Positions 16,157-25,538 are shown, counted from the stretch's first letter. The stretch: 64,000 nucleotides of DNA from Bacillota bacterium (GCA_023436115.1 JAEZKQ010000030.1:62001-126000); one strand, 5' to 3'. Numbers and translations are program-made. The notes: generated by a model from the sequence alone, not told the origin.

Positions 16157-16573
16157 ATGCAGATAACGCCCGGAAGCAAAGAGGTTGCCAAAGCGGCAAT
16201 CCGTCTTGCGTTGTCGTCTTCGCGGGAAGATGAAAAAGCGCTTAAGACCCGTTATGGAGCTAAAAACATTTATGTTGCCGCTGTTGATTTCGGTGGCGAA
16301 TACCTTGCCTCCGTGATGCGTATTGTGGAATGTTGTGTGGTGGCCGCTAAGCGGGAAAACATCATCGGCGAAACTCACCATGAGGAAGGCGCTGTGGCGG
16401 GAGCAGCCCGCGAAGCAATATCACAAATAACATCTAAAGCCATCGGTCTTAATGTCGGCGGTAAAATCGGTATCGCACGTTGCGATGAACATTTGGCGGT
16501 TAGCATTTTCTTTGGTATCGGTTTGCTGCATCTAAACGAAGTGGCTATTGGCCTGGGGCATAGGGTTATATGA
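16157..16573 (+). CDS. HutP-family RNA-binding protein
   Basis: A 138-residue protein of the HutP family. In B. subtilis HutP is a histidine- and Mg-dependent antiterminator of the hut operon; this clostridial branch lies instead in front of cmk and its target is unknown. Family signatures are VAAVDFGGEYLASVMRIVE, GETHHEEGAVAGAAREA (the HHEEGAVAGA stretch includes metal/histidine ligands) and IGIARCDEHLAVSIFFG near the C-terminus. GGGAGG lies 5 bases upstream of the ATG. Its stop overlaps the cmk start by 4 bases. No hut genes lie in this window. Confidence 0.85.
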   Translation: MQITPGSKEVAKAAIRLALSSSREDEKALKTRYGAKNIYVAAVDFGGEYLASVMRIVECCVVAAKRENIIGETHHEEGAVAGAAREAISQITSKAIGLNVGGKIGIARCDEHLAVSIFFGIGLLHLNEVAIGLGHRVI

Positions 16574-17229
16574 TTAACATTGCCATAGACGGCCCCTCGG
16601 GCGCGGGAAAAAGCACACTGGCAAAGGCCGTTGCCAAAACTCTTAAGATCCACTATCTGGACACCGGCGCGATGTACCGTGGTATTGCGTATGCGGCGCT
16701 GCAGGCCGGTATCGATGTTAAAAATGAAGAACAAGTGAAAAATTTTCTCAATGAAGTCTGCATGGATACGGTTTATGATAACGAAGAACAAAAGGTGCTG
16801 GTGAACGGTGAGAATGTGATGCCTTTTATACGCACGCCTGAGGTGTCAAAAGCCGCTTCGGATATATCGGCGCATCCGTGTGTGCGTTTAAAGCTTGTTG
16901 CGATGCAGCGTGAGGTCGCGCTTCGTTACGATGTTGTGCTCGATGGCCGGGATATCGGTACGTTTGTCCTGCCTGATGCAAAATACAAGTTTTTTGTGAC
17001 GGCGGATGTACAGGAGCGTGCTCGCCGGCGGCATGCCGAGCTGCTGCAAAACGGTATACAAAGCGACTTTGAAAAAGTACTCAGTGATATGCGTTCCCGA
17101 GATTTTAACGACTCGTCAAGAAGCATGGCACCTCTGAAAATGGCGGACGATGCCGAGCTTATCGATACCACTTCTTTGGACATTGAAGAAACTGTGAACA
17201 GAGTATTGTCAAAATTCAGACAGGAGTAG
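16570..17229 (+). CDS. cmk: Cytidylate kinase
   Basis: Phosphorylates CMP and dCMP with ATP in pyrimidine salvage and DNA precursor supply. The 219-residue product has the P-loop GPSGAGKST at residues 8-16, LDTGAMYRG, and DGRDIGTFVLPDAKYKFF with the catalytic Arg/Asp. The start overlaps the hutP-like gene by 4 bases, and plsC follows after 5 bases. The cmk-plsC-ispH-rpsA order is conserved in Clostridia. Confidence 0.96.
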   Translation: MINIAIDGPSGAGKSTLAKAVAKTLKIHYLDTGAMYRGIAYAALQAGIDVKNEEQVKNFLNEVCMDTVYDNEEQKVLVNGENVMPFIRTPEVSKAASDISAHPCVRLKLVAMQREVALRYDVVLDGRDIGTFVLPDAKYKFFVTADVQERARRRHAELLQNGIQSDFEKVLSDMRSRDFNDSSRSMAPLKMADDAELIDTTSLDIEETVNRVLSKFRQE

Positions 17230-17234
17230 GTTTT

Positions 17235-17822
17235 ATGCTTTACAAAATTTTACGACTCATCGGTAAGCCTATTATTTATCTGCTTTTTTTCCCGAAAATA
17301 ATCGGCAAAAAATACCGGAAAATAAACGGGAAGGCCGTGATCATTGCCAACCATTTAAGCATGTGGGATCCGCTTCTGATAGCTGTCATTTTTACGCGGC
17401 AGATATTCTGGATGGGCAAGGTAGAGCTGTTTAAAAATAAGATTGCACGTGCCTTCTTTTACGCGATGAAAGCTTTCCCGGTTCGACGCGGCGAAGGAGA
17501 CCTTGCAGCCATTCGCCATGCGTTTCGTGTATTGAAAGACGGCAACCTGTTTGGAATATTCCCGGAAGGCAAACGAGTGAAGTCGGGCGAAATCGGACAT
17601 TTTGAACCGGGCACTTCTATGATTGCGCTGAAGAATGATGCACCTGTTGTACCGGTTTTTATCAAAGGAGAGTATAAGCTGTTCAGGCGTATGAAAGTCA
17701 TTATCGGAGAACCGATACATCTGATGGATTATGTGGGGCCGAAAACCGATACATCAACTGTGGAAGCGGCCACACATTTTCTTGAAAATAAGCTAAAGGA
17801 TTTAAGGAATACAACCTTCTAG
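17235..17822 (+). CDS. plsC: 1-acyl-sn-glycerol-3-phosphate acyltransferase
   Basis: Membrane-associated acyltransferase making phosphatidic acid from lysophosphatidic acid. The 195-residue protein has the HX4D motif in NHLSMWDPLL (near residues 37-46), FPVRRGEGD, the FPEGKR motif that binds glycerol phosphate, and an N-terminal hydrophobic patch (IYLLFFPKIIG). Length fits the short clostridial PlsC group. It sits between cmk and the ispH-rpsA fusion in a tight operon. Confidence 0.9.
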   Translation: MLYKILRLIGKPIIYLLFFPKIIGKKYRKINGKAVIIANHLSMWDPLLIAVIFTRQIFWMGKVELFKNKIARAFFYAMKAFPVRRGEGDLAAIRHAFRVLKDGNLFGIFPEGKRVKSGEIGHFEPGTSMIALKNDAPVVPVFIKGEYKLFRRMKVIIGEPIHLMDYVGPKTDTSTVEAATHFLENKLKDLRNTTF

Positions 17823-17830
17823 GTGATAAA

Positions 17831-20008
17831 GTGATCATTCTGGCGAAAAACGCAGGTTTTTGCTTCGGCGTTAAAAGAGCAGTGGACGCTGTCGAAAAGC
17901 ACATCGGTGAGAATATTGTCACACTGGGCCCGCTCATTCACAATAAAGATGTTGTCCAGTCTCTTGAAGACAGGGGCGTTAGGTGCATAAGCAGCCTTGA
18001 TGAAGTTAAACCCGGAGAAATGGTTGTCATACGTTCCCACGGGGCATCCCCGCAGATATATGAGCAGCTCAAAGAAAAGGGGATCGGATATATCGACGCC
18101 ACCTGCCCATTTGTTAAACGCATACACGAGCGTGTACTTAAAGCCAAGGAAAACGGACAGCATGTCATTATTGTGGGCGCGGTCGGGCATCCCGAGGTAG
18201 ACGGCATTTTAGGCTGGGGGGGAGAGCTTGCTCACGCCGTTTACAACGATGAGGATGTGGAAAAGCTGCCGCACATGCAACAGGCTGTGGTGGTGGCGCA
18301 GACGACGATCACGCATGATAAATGGCATCAAATATTAGAGGCATTATCGAATAAAGTAGATGAAATTATTCCGTTTATGAGCATATGTTCGGCCACGCAG
18401 CAGCGGCAAAACGAAACTAAGGAAATCGCAAGCAAAGCGGATGTGATGATCGTTGTTGGCGGTCGCGAAAGCTCCAATACCAGAAAACTATATGAGCTAT
18501 GCAGGCAGTATTGCAAAAATGTCTATCATATTGAACATAAAAGTGAACTATTACTTGAAAAAATGCGTGTTGGTGATATAATAGGCATTGTCGCCGGTGC
18601 ATCAACACCGGATACGATGATTAGGGAGGTTTTTGACTACATGATTGAAAATGAGAAAGTGCTGCCGGTCGCAGAAGAAGGACAGATTTCCAGTGAAGAG
18701 ACCGCAGCCATCGACATGGTAGATACCCAAGATGACACCGGGTCTACCGCGGACGAACCAACCCCAGCCACAGAGGAAAACAAGACAGACAGTGAAGATT
18801 CAGAAAATGCAAAGGCAGCTGAGGCTCCGGCCACTGAACAGGATGAATTCCTGGAGGGTTTGGAAAAGGTTGTTCGTCTGAAGAAGGGTCAGCTTATAAC
18901 AGGCAACATCGTTCAAGTGACTGACGATGATGTATGTGTCAATATAGGTTACAAGTCAGACGGTATCATTCAGCGTAATGAGCTTTCAATGCATGATATT
19001 AACCCCAAAGAAGTTTTTCATATCGGCGATGAGATTGAAGCAGAAGTTATCAGCCTCAACGACGGTGAAGGCAATGTGCTTCTCTCCAGAAAACGGATAG
19101 AGAAAAAGCAGAATTGGCAGAAGATGCAGGAGAAGGTTGGCTCCGACACGCTTTATAAGTGCACCATTAAGAAAGCGGTTAAGGGCGGCGTGACCACCAA
19201 GATTGAAGGGTACAGCGCATTTATTCCGGCATCGCATTTGTCGCTTAAGTATGTTGAAGATCTAAAAGAGTTTGAAGGCAAAGAGATCGAAGTCACGCTT
19301 ATCGATGCGGACAAAAAACAGGAACGTCTTGTTGCGTCTCATAAGAGCGTGCTGCTGCGCGATAAGAAAGAGAAAGAGAAACAGGTTTGGGAAAGCTTCA
19401 CAAAAGGTGAGCGCGTAAAAGGCGTAGTCAAGAGACTCACTGAGTTTGGTGCGTTTGTGGATGTCGGCGGAGTTGACGGCCTGCTTCATATTAGCGATCT
19501 TTCTTGGTCCCGCGTCAAGCATCCGTCGGATGTTGTTGCTGAAGGTCAGGAGTTAGAACTGCTGATACTCAACGTTGATCCTGCAAAGAAGAAAATAGCT
19601 CTCGGTTACAAACAGCTCCAACCCAAGCCTTGGGATATGGTGCCGGAAAAGTACCTTGTGGGCGATGTCGTGAAAGGCAAAGTCGTACGTATTGTACCGT
19701 TTGGCGCGTTTGTACAGCTTGAGCCTACGATCGACGGTCTGATTCATATTTCACAGATTTCGACTCACAGATTGGAAAAAGTTGAGGATGAGCTTCGCTT
19801 GGGTGATGAGGTTGAGGCAAAAATTCTTGAAGTCAATTCGGAAAAACGCAAGATCAGCTTGTCAAGACGTGCGTTGCTTCCCGTTGCGGAAAAGCCTGTT
19901 GAAGTGAAAGAGGAATTTGAAAAGGAAGATGATTTCCACTATGAAATTCCGCCTGTACAGGAATCAACAGTATCACTTGCAGACTTTTTTCCAAAAAAAG
20001 ATGAATAA
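17831..20008 (+). CDS. ispH: IspH-ribosomal protein S1 fusion
   Basis: One 725-residue frame joins two proteins. Residues 1-280 are 4-hydroxy-3-methylbut-2-enyl diphosphate reductase, the last enzyme of the non-mevalonate isoprenoid pathway, with the three Fe-S cysteines in AGFCFGVKRAVD, IDATCPFVKR and MSICSATQQRQ. After an acidic Ser/Thr/Glu-rich linker (~285-340) come four S1 RNA-binding repeats, beginning GQLITGNIVQV, YKCTIKKAVKGG, GERVKGVVKRLTEFGAF and GDVVKGKVVRIVPFGAF. The fusion is known in many Clostridia. Start is GTG after AGGTGA. A terminator follows. The S1 part has four repeats rather than the six of E. coli S1. Confidence 0.95.
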   Translation: MIILAKNAGFCFGVKRAVDAVEKHIGENIVTLGPLIHNKDVVQSLEDRGVRCISSLDEVKPGEMVVIRSHGASPQIYEQLKEKGIGYIDATCPFVKRIHERVLKAKENGQHVIIVGAVGHPEVDGILGWGGELAHAVYNDEDVEKLPHMQQAVVVAQTTITHDKWHQILEALSNKVDEIIPFMSICSATQQRQNETKEIASKADVMIVVGGRESSNTRKLYELCRQYCKNVYHIEHKSELLLEKMRVGDIIGIVAGASTPDTMIREVFDYMIENEKVLPVAEEGQISSEETAAIDMVDTQDDTGSTADEPTPATEENKTDSEDSENAKAAEAPATEQDEFLEGLEKVVRLKKGQLITGNIVQVTDDDVCVNIGYKSDGIIQRNELSMHDINPKEVFHIGDEIEAEVISLNDGEGNVLLSRKRIEKKQNWQKMQEKVGSDTLYKCTIKKAVKGGVTTKIEGYSAFIPASHLSLKYVEDLKEFEGKEIEVTLIDADKKQERLVASHKSVLLRDKKEKEKQVWESFTKGERVKGVVKRLTEFGAFVDVGGVDGLLHISDLSWSRVKHPSDVVAEGQELELLILNVDPAKKKIALGYKQLQPKPWDMVPEKYLVGDVVKGKVVRIVPFGAFVQLEPTIDGLIHISQISTHRLEKVEDELRLGDEVEAKILEVNSEKRKISLSRRALLPVAEKPVEVKEEFEKEDDFHYEIPPVQESTVSLADFFPKKDE

Positions 20009-20084
20009 CACTTGAATAATTCTGATTATTCTGGTAATAATGATTAATGACCTCACAAAATATATTAAGACCCCCTTTACATTG

Positions 20085-20114
20085 GTCGTGATGCAAATCG
20101 CGACTCTTTTTTTA
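20085..20114 (+). terminator. Terminator after ispH-rpsA
   Basis: GTCGTGAT (20085-20092) pairs with ATCGCGAC (20097-20104), one G-U pair, loop GCAA, followed by TCTTTTTTT. It is enclosed by a longer-range pairing CCCCTTT (20072-20078) with AAAGGGG (20118-20124). Confidence 0.8.
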
Positions 20115-20141
20115 TCCAAAGGGGCAATAAGACATTGATTC

Positions 20142-20170
20142 TTGCATAAGCTGTTGATATCAACTATACT
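20142..20170 (+). promoter_or_regulatory. Promoter of polA
   Basis: TTGCAT (20142-20147), a 17-base spacer and TATACT (20165-20170) lie about 30 bases before the polA ATG. Confidence 0.65.
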
Positions 20171-20201
20171 GATTCTGTAAATAACATAAGATGGAGACTG
20201 A

Positions 20202-22754
20202 ATGAAAAAGACGCTGATGGCCGTTGACGGCAACAGTTTGATGTATAGAGCTTTTTATGCGCTTCCCTTAATGAATAATGCCAGCGGAGAGTTCACGAAC
20301 GCCGTTTATGGCTTCTTTTCGATGATGATCAATGCGTTGGGCGCGTTAACGCCGGATTACTTGGCTATCGCGTTTGACATGAAGGGCAAAACCTTCCGTC
20401 ATGATTCTTTTGCTGAATACAAGGGTACTAGAAAAGAAACGCCGGATGAGCTTGTTCCTCAGTTTGATACGCTGAAAAAAGCGCTCAGAAATATTGGCAT
20501 CACCGTTCTTGAAAAAGAGGGTTATGAAGCGGACGATATATTGGGCGTGCTTTCCCGCATCGCGGCAGAGAACAACATGGATTCGGTGCTGCTGACCGGC
20601 GATAAAGATGCTTTCCAGCTCGTCTCAGACTCATGCCGCGTGATGCTCACAAGAAAGGGTGTCAGTGAGCTGGAGATTTATGATCCGGCAAAGCTTTATG
20701 AAGTTTATGCGCTGGTCCCAGAGCAGATTGTTGATCTAAAAGGGTTTATGGGTGATAAGTCCGATAATATACCCGGTGTGCCGGGCGTGGGAGAGAAAAC
20801 CGCGCTTGGGCTGCTGCACTCGTATCAAAATATGGATGGCGTGTATGCCCATATTGAAGAAGTTAAAGGCAAGCTCAAAGAGAAATTGCTTGACAACAAA
20901 GACTTGGCGCTTTTGAGCCGTTCGCTGGCCTGTATTGATACCCACGCACCCATTGAGGTTGAGATATCTGCACTGACTTTCCCGGGCCTGACGATCGAGA
21001 ATGCGGGGCCGGTTTTTGAACAGCTCTCGTTTGCCTCTCTTTACAAACGGCTGGGCGGCGCTCAAAAAGCTGAGAAGGCAAAAACCGAGTATATCCGTAT
21101 TGACAATATAGATGCGCTCAATGAAGTCATCAACGAAGCGTGGAAGCAAATCCGTATCGCACTCGATTTCAGCGGCGATATTACGCTGGCTTTTTCCGCG
21201 CAAAAACAATATAACATCGTGTCGGAACACTCTCTGCTGAATATGGACTTCTCGCGTGACACTGTGCTGCTGGCTTTACAGCCGCTAATGGAGGCTCCTG
21301 GCATTGAAAAGCTGCTCTTTGATGCCAAATCAGTCATACCCATGCTTGCCGATTTTGGCGTTGGTGTTAAGGGGAGCATATTTGACACAAGGCTTGCCGA
21401 ATACGCGATCGATCCCGGAAGCGCGGGGCTTTCTCTAAGCGGCATGGCCGATAAGTATAATCTGGATGGCAGTGCGGCGGCGATATATGGCATGTTCGAG
21501 GCACAGCAGAGCAAGCTCAAAGAAGATAGCGTATGGGCTGTCTACCATGACATCGAAATGCCTTTGATGCGTGTTCTTCTTGATATGGAGCAAACGGGCT
21601 TTCGAATCGACCTTAACGAGCTAAATGTTTATGACAATAAGCTCTCGGCTGAGATAGACGCACTGACGGCTGCTATATACGACTTGTGCGGATTTTCGGA
21701 CTTTAACATCAATTCAACGAAGCAGCTGGGTCAGGTGCTTTTTGAGCGGTTGGGGCTGCCCGCAGGCAAGAAAAGCAAAACCGGATATTCCACGGATATT
21801 GAAGTGCTGGAGAAGCTGTCTGGCAAACATCCCGTGATTGATAAGATCATCGAATACCGCAGGCTCACAAAGCTAAAAAGCACATATCTTGACGGGCTTA
21901 AAAAGATCGCGGACGGTGACGGCTTTGTTCATACGACATTTGTTCAGATATCCACTGTGACGGGGCGAATATCCAGTAAAGAGCCCAATTTGCAGAACAT
22001 ACCCATTCGTACACAGGAAGGGCGTGAGATACGGCGCCTGTTCCTGCCGTCGTCTGATGAACGCCGACTTGTCGCCGCGGACTATTCTCAGATCGAGCTG
22101 CGCATACTGGCTTCTATATCGGATGACAGCGTGATGAAAGATGCTTTTATGTCCAATATCGATATCCATTCGCGTACCGCTTCAGAGGTGTTCGACGTTC
22201 CGCTGGACGCCGTGACCGATCAGATGCGCCGCAGCGCGAAGGCTGTCAATTTTGGTATCGTCTACGGCATCAGCGATTTTGGACTTGCCAGAAACTTAAA
22301 CATCCCCGTAAAAAAGGCAGCCAGCTATATTGAACGCTATTTTGCGCGTTTTTCGGGTGTGCGCCAATATATGGATGAGATTATTGCCAAAGCCAAAAAC
22401 GATGGCTATGTGACAACGCTGCTGGGCCGCCGTCGCTATCTGCCGGAGCTGCGTTCCAGCAATTATAACGTGCGCTCTTTTGGAGAACGTGCCGCGCTCA
22501 ACACGCCGATTCAGGGCACGGCTGCCGATATTATTAAGCTGGCTATGATTGATGTTTCGAAGAAGCTGGAGGAGGGCGGTTACCGCTCCAAGCTTATTTT
22601 GCAGGTACACGACGAACTTGTCATCGATACGGCGGGAGACGAAGTGAGCGCGGTGAGCAATCTGCTTAAAGAATGCATGGAAAACGCTTATGAGATCGAT
22701 GTGCCGCTTGTCGCTCAGGTCAGCATGGGCGATAATTGGCTTGATGCCAAATGA
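20202..22754 (+). CDS. polA: DNA polymerase I
   Basis: Repair and Okazaki-fragment polymerase of 850 residues. Order: 5'-3' exonuclease (VDGNSLMYRAFYALP, LTGDKDAFQLV, GDKSDNIPGVPGVGEKTA), a degenerate 3'-5' exonuclease domain (~300-470), and the family A polymerase with motif A DYSQIELRILAS, motif B RRSAKAVNFGIVYG and motif C LQVHDELVID. The proofreading site is missing: where E. coli has D-x-E this protein has ALDFSGD, and the second exonuclease motif is not recognisable, so proofreading is probably absent as in Bacillus Pol I. The ATG follows GATGGAGAC. coaE overlaps its stop by 4 bases. Confidence 0.96.
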   Translation: MKKTLMAVDGNSLMYRAFYALPLMNNASGEFTNAVYGFFSMMINALGALTPDYLAIAFDMKGKTFRHDSFAEYKGTRKETPDELVPQFDTLKKALRNIGITVLEKEGYEADDILGVLSRIAAENNMDSVLLTGDKDAFQLVSDSCRVMLTRKGVSELEIYDPAKLYEVYALVPEQIVDLKGFMGDKSDNIPGVPGVGEKTALGLLHSYQNMDGVYAHIEEVKGKLKEKLLDNKDLALLSRSLACIDTHAPIEVEISALTFPGLTIENAGPVFEQLSFASLYKRLGGAQKAEKAKTEYIRIDNIDALNEVINEAWKQIRIALDFSGDITLAFSAQKQYNIVSEHSLLNMDFSRDTVLLALQPLMEAPGIEKLLFDAKSVIPMLADFGVGVKGSIFDTRLAEYAIDPGSAGLSLSGMADKYNLDGSAAAIYGMFEAQQSKLKEDSVWAVYHDIEMPLMRVLLDMEQTGFRIDLNELNVYDNKLSAEIDALTAAIYDLCGFSDFNINSTKQLGQVLFERLGLPAGKKSKTGYSTDIEVLEKLSGKHPVIDKIIEYRRLTKLKSTYLDGLKKIADGDGFVHTTFVQISTVTGRISSKEPNLQNIPIRTQEGREIRRLFLPSSDERRLVAADYSQIELRILASISDDSVMKDAFMSNIDIHSRTASEVFDVPLDAVTDQMRRSAKAVNFGIVYGISDFGLARNLNIPVKKAASYIERYFARFSGVRQYMDEIIAKAKNDGYVTTLLGRRRYLPELRSSNYNVRSFGERAALNTPIQGTAADIIKLAMIDVSKKLEEGGYRSKLILQVHDELVIDTAGDEVSAVSNLLKECMENAYEIDVPLVAQVSMGDNWLDAK

Positions 22755-23332
22755 GCATGATAATCGGTATCACAGGCGGCATCGGATCGGGTAAGTCGGC
22801 AGTGACCACCTATTTACGCAGACTCGGAGAAACAGTGATCTGCGCGGATGAGGTGTCCAGGCAGATTGTAGAGCCGGGGCAGGAGGGGGCAGCAGCCTTG
22901 CGCAGTGTGTTTGGAAACAGCATTTTTCATGAAGGCGGTACGCTGGACAGAAAAAAACTGGCCGATGATGTTTTTGGGGATAAAAAACGATTGGAACTGC
23001 TTAACGACACACTGCACCCGCTTATAATCAAGAGCATAGAGAGGCAAGCCAAGGCTCTGGGCGGCCGCGTATTCATTGATGTGGCTCTTCTCATACAGAC
23101 AGGCATGCATAACATGACGGATATTATTTGGTTGGTGGTGGCCGATATGGATACGCGTATAAAGCGCGTGATGGCGCGGGACGGCCTTAACGAAGACCAG
23201 GTCAGAAGGCGGATGGAAAACCAGATGACCGACTCCCAGATGGCCGGTTACGCAGACGAGATTATCGATAACGGCGGCAGTCTGGGCGACCTTTACAGGC
23301 AGGTTGACAGATTGCTTAAACAACTCAAATAG
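22751..23332 (+). CDS. coaE: Dephospho-CoA kinase
   Basis: Last step of coenzyme A synthesis, phosphorylating the ribose 3'-OH of dephospho-CoA. The 193-residue protein has the P-loop GITGGIGSGKS (residues 6-16), CADEVSRQIVEPG with the catalytic Asp, and RRRMENQM in the lid. The usual PLLFE motif appears as the variant ALLIQTG. ATG overlaps the polA stop (ATGA), and the polA-coaE-transglycosylase order is common in Clostridia. Confidence 0.93.
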   Translation: MSMIIGITGGIGSGKSAVTTYLRRLGETVICADEVSRQIVEPGQEGAAALRSVFGNSIFHEGGTLDRKKLADDVFGDKKRLELLNDTLHPLIIKSIERQAKALGGRVFIDVALLIQTGMHNMTDIIWLVVADMDTRIKRVMARDGLNEDQVRRRMENQMTDSQMAGYADEIIDNGGSLGDLYRQVDRLLKQLK

Positions 23333-23343
23333 TGAGGTAAAAA

Positions 23344-23907
23344 ATGACCGGACAGAAAAGACGGAACGAGAAATCTTCTCTTAAAGCATGGACGATACTT
23401 TGTGTTATATTGGTTTTCGCGGTAGCGTTGCTGCTGCGGGGCATCATCGTTTATCAGATCTATCCACTAAAATTTGAAGACTTAATCGCCAAATACAGCG
23501 ACGAGTTTACGCTGGATGAATACTTCGTCAGCGCACTTATCTGTGCTGAAAGCGGCTTTGACGAAAAAGCAGTTTCCCCGCGCGGCGCGACGGGGCTGAT
23601 GCAGATCATGCCAGAAACCGGCGCATGGGTGGCTGAGAAAATGGGAATCGAAGGCTATTCACAGGAGATGCTGACGGACCCGGCTACCAATATTCGTATC
23701 GGCTGCTGGTATCTGCGTTATCTGACCGATAAGTTTGAAGGCGATCAGGATAAGGTTATGGCTGGATACAATGCAGGGCCCAACAAAGTGACTGAATGGG
23801 CCGGCGAAGGCAAGCTGGGCGACATCCCTTATTCCGAGACGGAAAACTATCTGATTAAGGTGACGCGCAACTATGAAATCTACAAAGGTCTCTATGATGT
23901 TTTTTAA
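23344..23907 (+). CDS. Membrane-anchored lytic transglycosylase (SLT domain)
   Basis: Cleaves peptidoglycan glycan strands outside the membrane. The 187-residue protein has a basic N-terminus and one membrane span (~18-35, ILCVILVFAVALLLRG) followed by a goose-lysozyme-like SLT domain: catalytic Glu69 in ICAESGFDEKA, then SPRGATGLMQIMPETG and VMAGYNAGPNKV. It is the short clostridial type often called a lytic murein transglycosylase. RBS GAGG lies before the ATG. The downstream lipoprotein gene overlaps its 3' end. Confidence 0.9.
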   Translation: MTGQKRRNEKSSLKAWTILCVILVFAVALLLRGIIVYQIYPLKFEDLIAKYSDEFTLDEYFVSALICAESGFDEKAVSPRGATGLMQIMPETGAWVAEKMGIEGYSQEMLTDPATNIRIGCWYLRYLTDKFEGDQDKVMAGYNAGPNKVTEWAGEGKLGDIPYSETENYLIKVTRNYEIYKGLYDVF

Positions 23908-25537
23908 AAAATTATCGTTGTTAACAGCTGCGCTGCTGTTGGCGGCTTTTTGCGGGTGCGGTGCTGATACTCAGGCGGATTCTGCTCAGGAAACGATTCC
24001 GCAGTATACACTGCCGCCCATCATCAAGGAAGCGGTGCCGGCTGCGGGCGGAGAGCTTATCTTTCCTGTTCCCAGCGCGCCCTCCTCAATGAATCCGCTC
24101 AAAGCGAAAAATGTTGAGTTGTATAACATGTTTTCTCTGATTTACGAGAAACCTATACGAGTCGGCGTTGACGGAAAAGCGCAGCCGGAGCTTGCCGAAA
24201 CATGGGATGTCGATGAAACCGGACTTGTCTGGACATTCCATTTGAGAAAAGGTGTGCAGTGGCAGGGCGATTTTGGAGAAATGACTTCTGCAGACGTGCT
24301 TTATACCATCGGCCTGTTAATGACCTATAGCGATGCGGATTCGAACTATGTGCATAATAAAGGCTTAATCACTAACTATACCGCGCCCGATGCCTATACA
24401 GTCCAGATCACACAGAGTGCGCCGGGCTACGCGGCGGTTTATTTCATGTCTTTTCCCGTTGTCTGCAAGGCATACTGTGAAGCCGGCAATATTGATACGG
24501 ACAAGCCGATTGGGACAGGCCCCTATCAGATCGGCAGCTTTGATATGGAGGAGCAGGTCGATCTTGAGATCAACCCGTCATGGTGGAAACAGGCGCCTTA
24601 TATACAAAAGCTGACGGCGATATGCTATCCGGATCATGATGCGGAGATGGCTTCGTTTGAACAGAATCTGCTGAGTATAGTGACCACATCGTCTTTAACG
24701 GTGGATACTTATCAAAAGTACAATCAAATCGAATTCAAGGATTATTTAACGCAGTATTACGATTGCCTCGTTCCCAACATGAACGGTTTGTTCGGTGACG
24801 TGAATATGAGGCAGGCTGTGGCTTATGCGCTGGATAAGCGTGATATTGTATCCAAAGCCATGCTCAATCATGCCGTTGCGGTGGACTATCCCGTACCACC
24901 GGATTCCTATTTATCGGGCGGGTCTTCAAAGATATACGAGTATAACCAGCAAAAAGCCATCGACTTGCTGGCTCTGTCGGGATGGGCAGAGCGTGACACA
25001 GACGGCCTTTTGGAGAAGGTTGAGGGAGAGTCTATTAACGACCTGACTTTTGAGCTGCTTGTTCCTATTAATACAGAAGAAGCATACCGTCGCGACGTGG
25101 CAGAAAACATCGCGTCTCAGCTTAGAAAAATAGGTATGGATGTGAAGATCGTTGAAAAAGAACCTGATAAGTTCTTGGCGGCCTTACAATCAGGCAGCTT
25201 TGACCTTGCTTTGTGCACATTCTATATGGATATCAACCCTGATATATCGGACATGATCGGTACGGGGGGGAACATGAACTTTGGCTACTTTAGCGATACC
25301 ACAATGGATTCTCTGCTGGTTACTTGTCAAAACGCTTTGAGTGAAGATGCGCTGAAGGTAGCGTATTCGGCGATGGAAGACCGTTTCTTGATTCAAATGC
25401 CTCAGATTGCCCTTTATTACAGGACAAATGCTTTGCTTTATAAGGCAGAGATCAATATCGCGGACAACTTCCGCGACAGAGACATATTCTCGACAATACC
25501 GCAATGGTATCTCTTTGTCGAGGAACCGGAGGCTTAG
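23894..25537 (+). CDS. Peptide/oligopeptide ABC transporter substrate-binding lipoprotein
   Basis: Extracellular lipid-anchored solute-binding protein of family SBP_bac_5, ~547 residues. A short hydrophobic signal ends in a lipobox (LAAFCGCG), so Cys anchors the protein. Family features include LAETWDVDETGLVWTFHLR, GVQWQGDFGEMTSADVLYT, GTGPYQIGSFD and MRQAVAYALDKRDIV. ATG at 23894 (or 23897) is preferred, behind AAAGG; the upstream in-frame ATG at 23873 is also possible. No permease or ATPase genes adjoin it, so it is an orphan binding protein here; the ligand is unknown. Confidence 0.87.
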   Translation: MMFFKKLSLLTAALLLAAFCGCGADTQADSAQETIPQYTLPPIIKEAVPAAGGELIFPVPSAPSSMNPLKAKNVELYNMFSLIYEKPIRVGVDGKAQPELAETWDVDETGLVWTFHLRKGVQWQGDFGEMTSADVLYTIGLLMTYSDADSNYVHNKGLITNYTAPDAYTVQITQSAPGYAAVYFMSFPVVCKAYCEAGNIDTDKPIGTGPYQIGSFDMEEQVDLEINPSWWKQAPYIQKLTAICYPDHDAEMASFEQNLLSIVTTSSLTVDTYQKYNQIEFKDYLTQYYDCLVPNMNGLFGDVNMRQAVAYALDKRDIVSKAMLNHAVAVDYPVPPDSYLSGGSSKIYEYNQQKAIDLLALSGWAERDTDGLLEKVEGESINDLTFELLVPINTEEAYRRDVAENIASQLRKIGMDVKIVEKEPDKFLAALQSGSFDLALCTFYMDINPDISDMIGTGGNMNFGYFSDTTMDSLLVTCQNALSEDALKVAYSAMEDRFLIQMPQIALYYRTNALLYKAEINIADNFRDRDIFSTIPQWYLFVEEPEA

Positions 25538-25538
25538 C

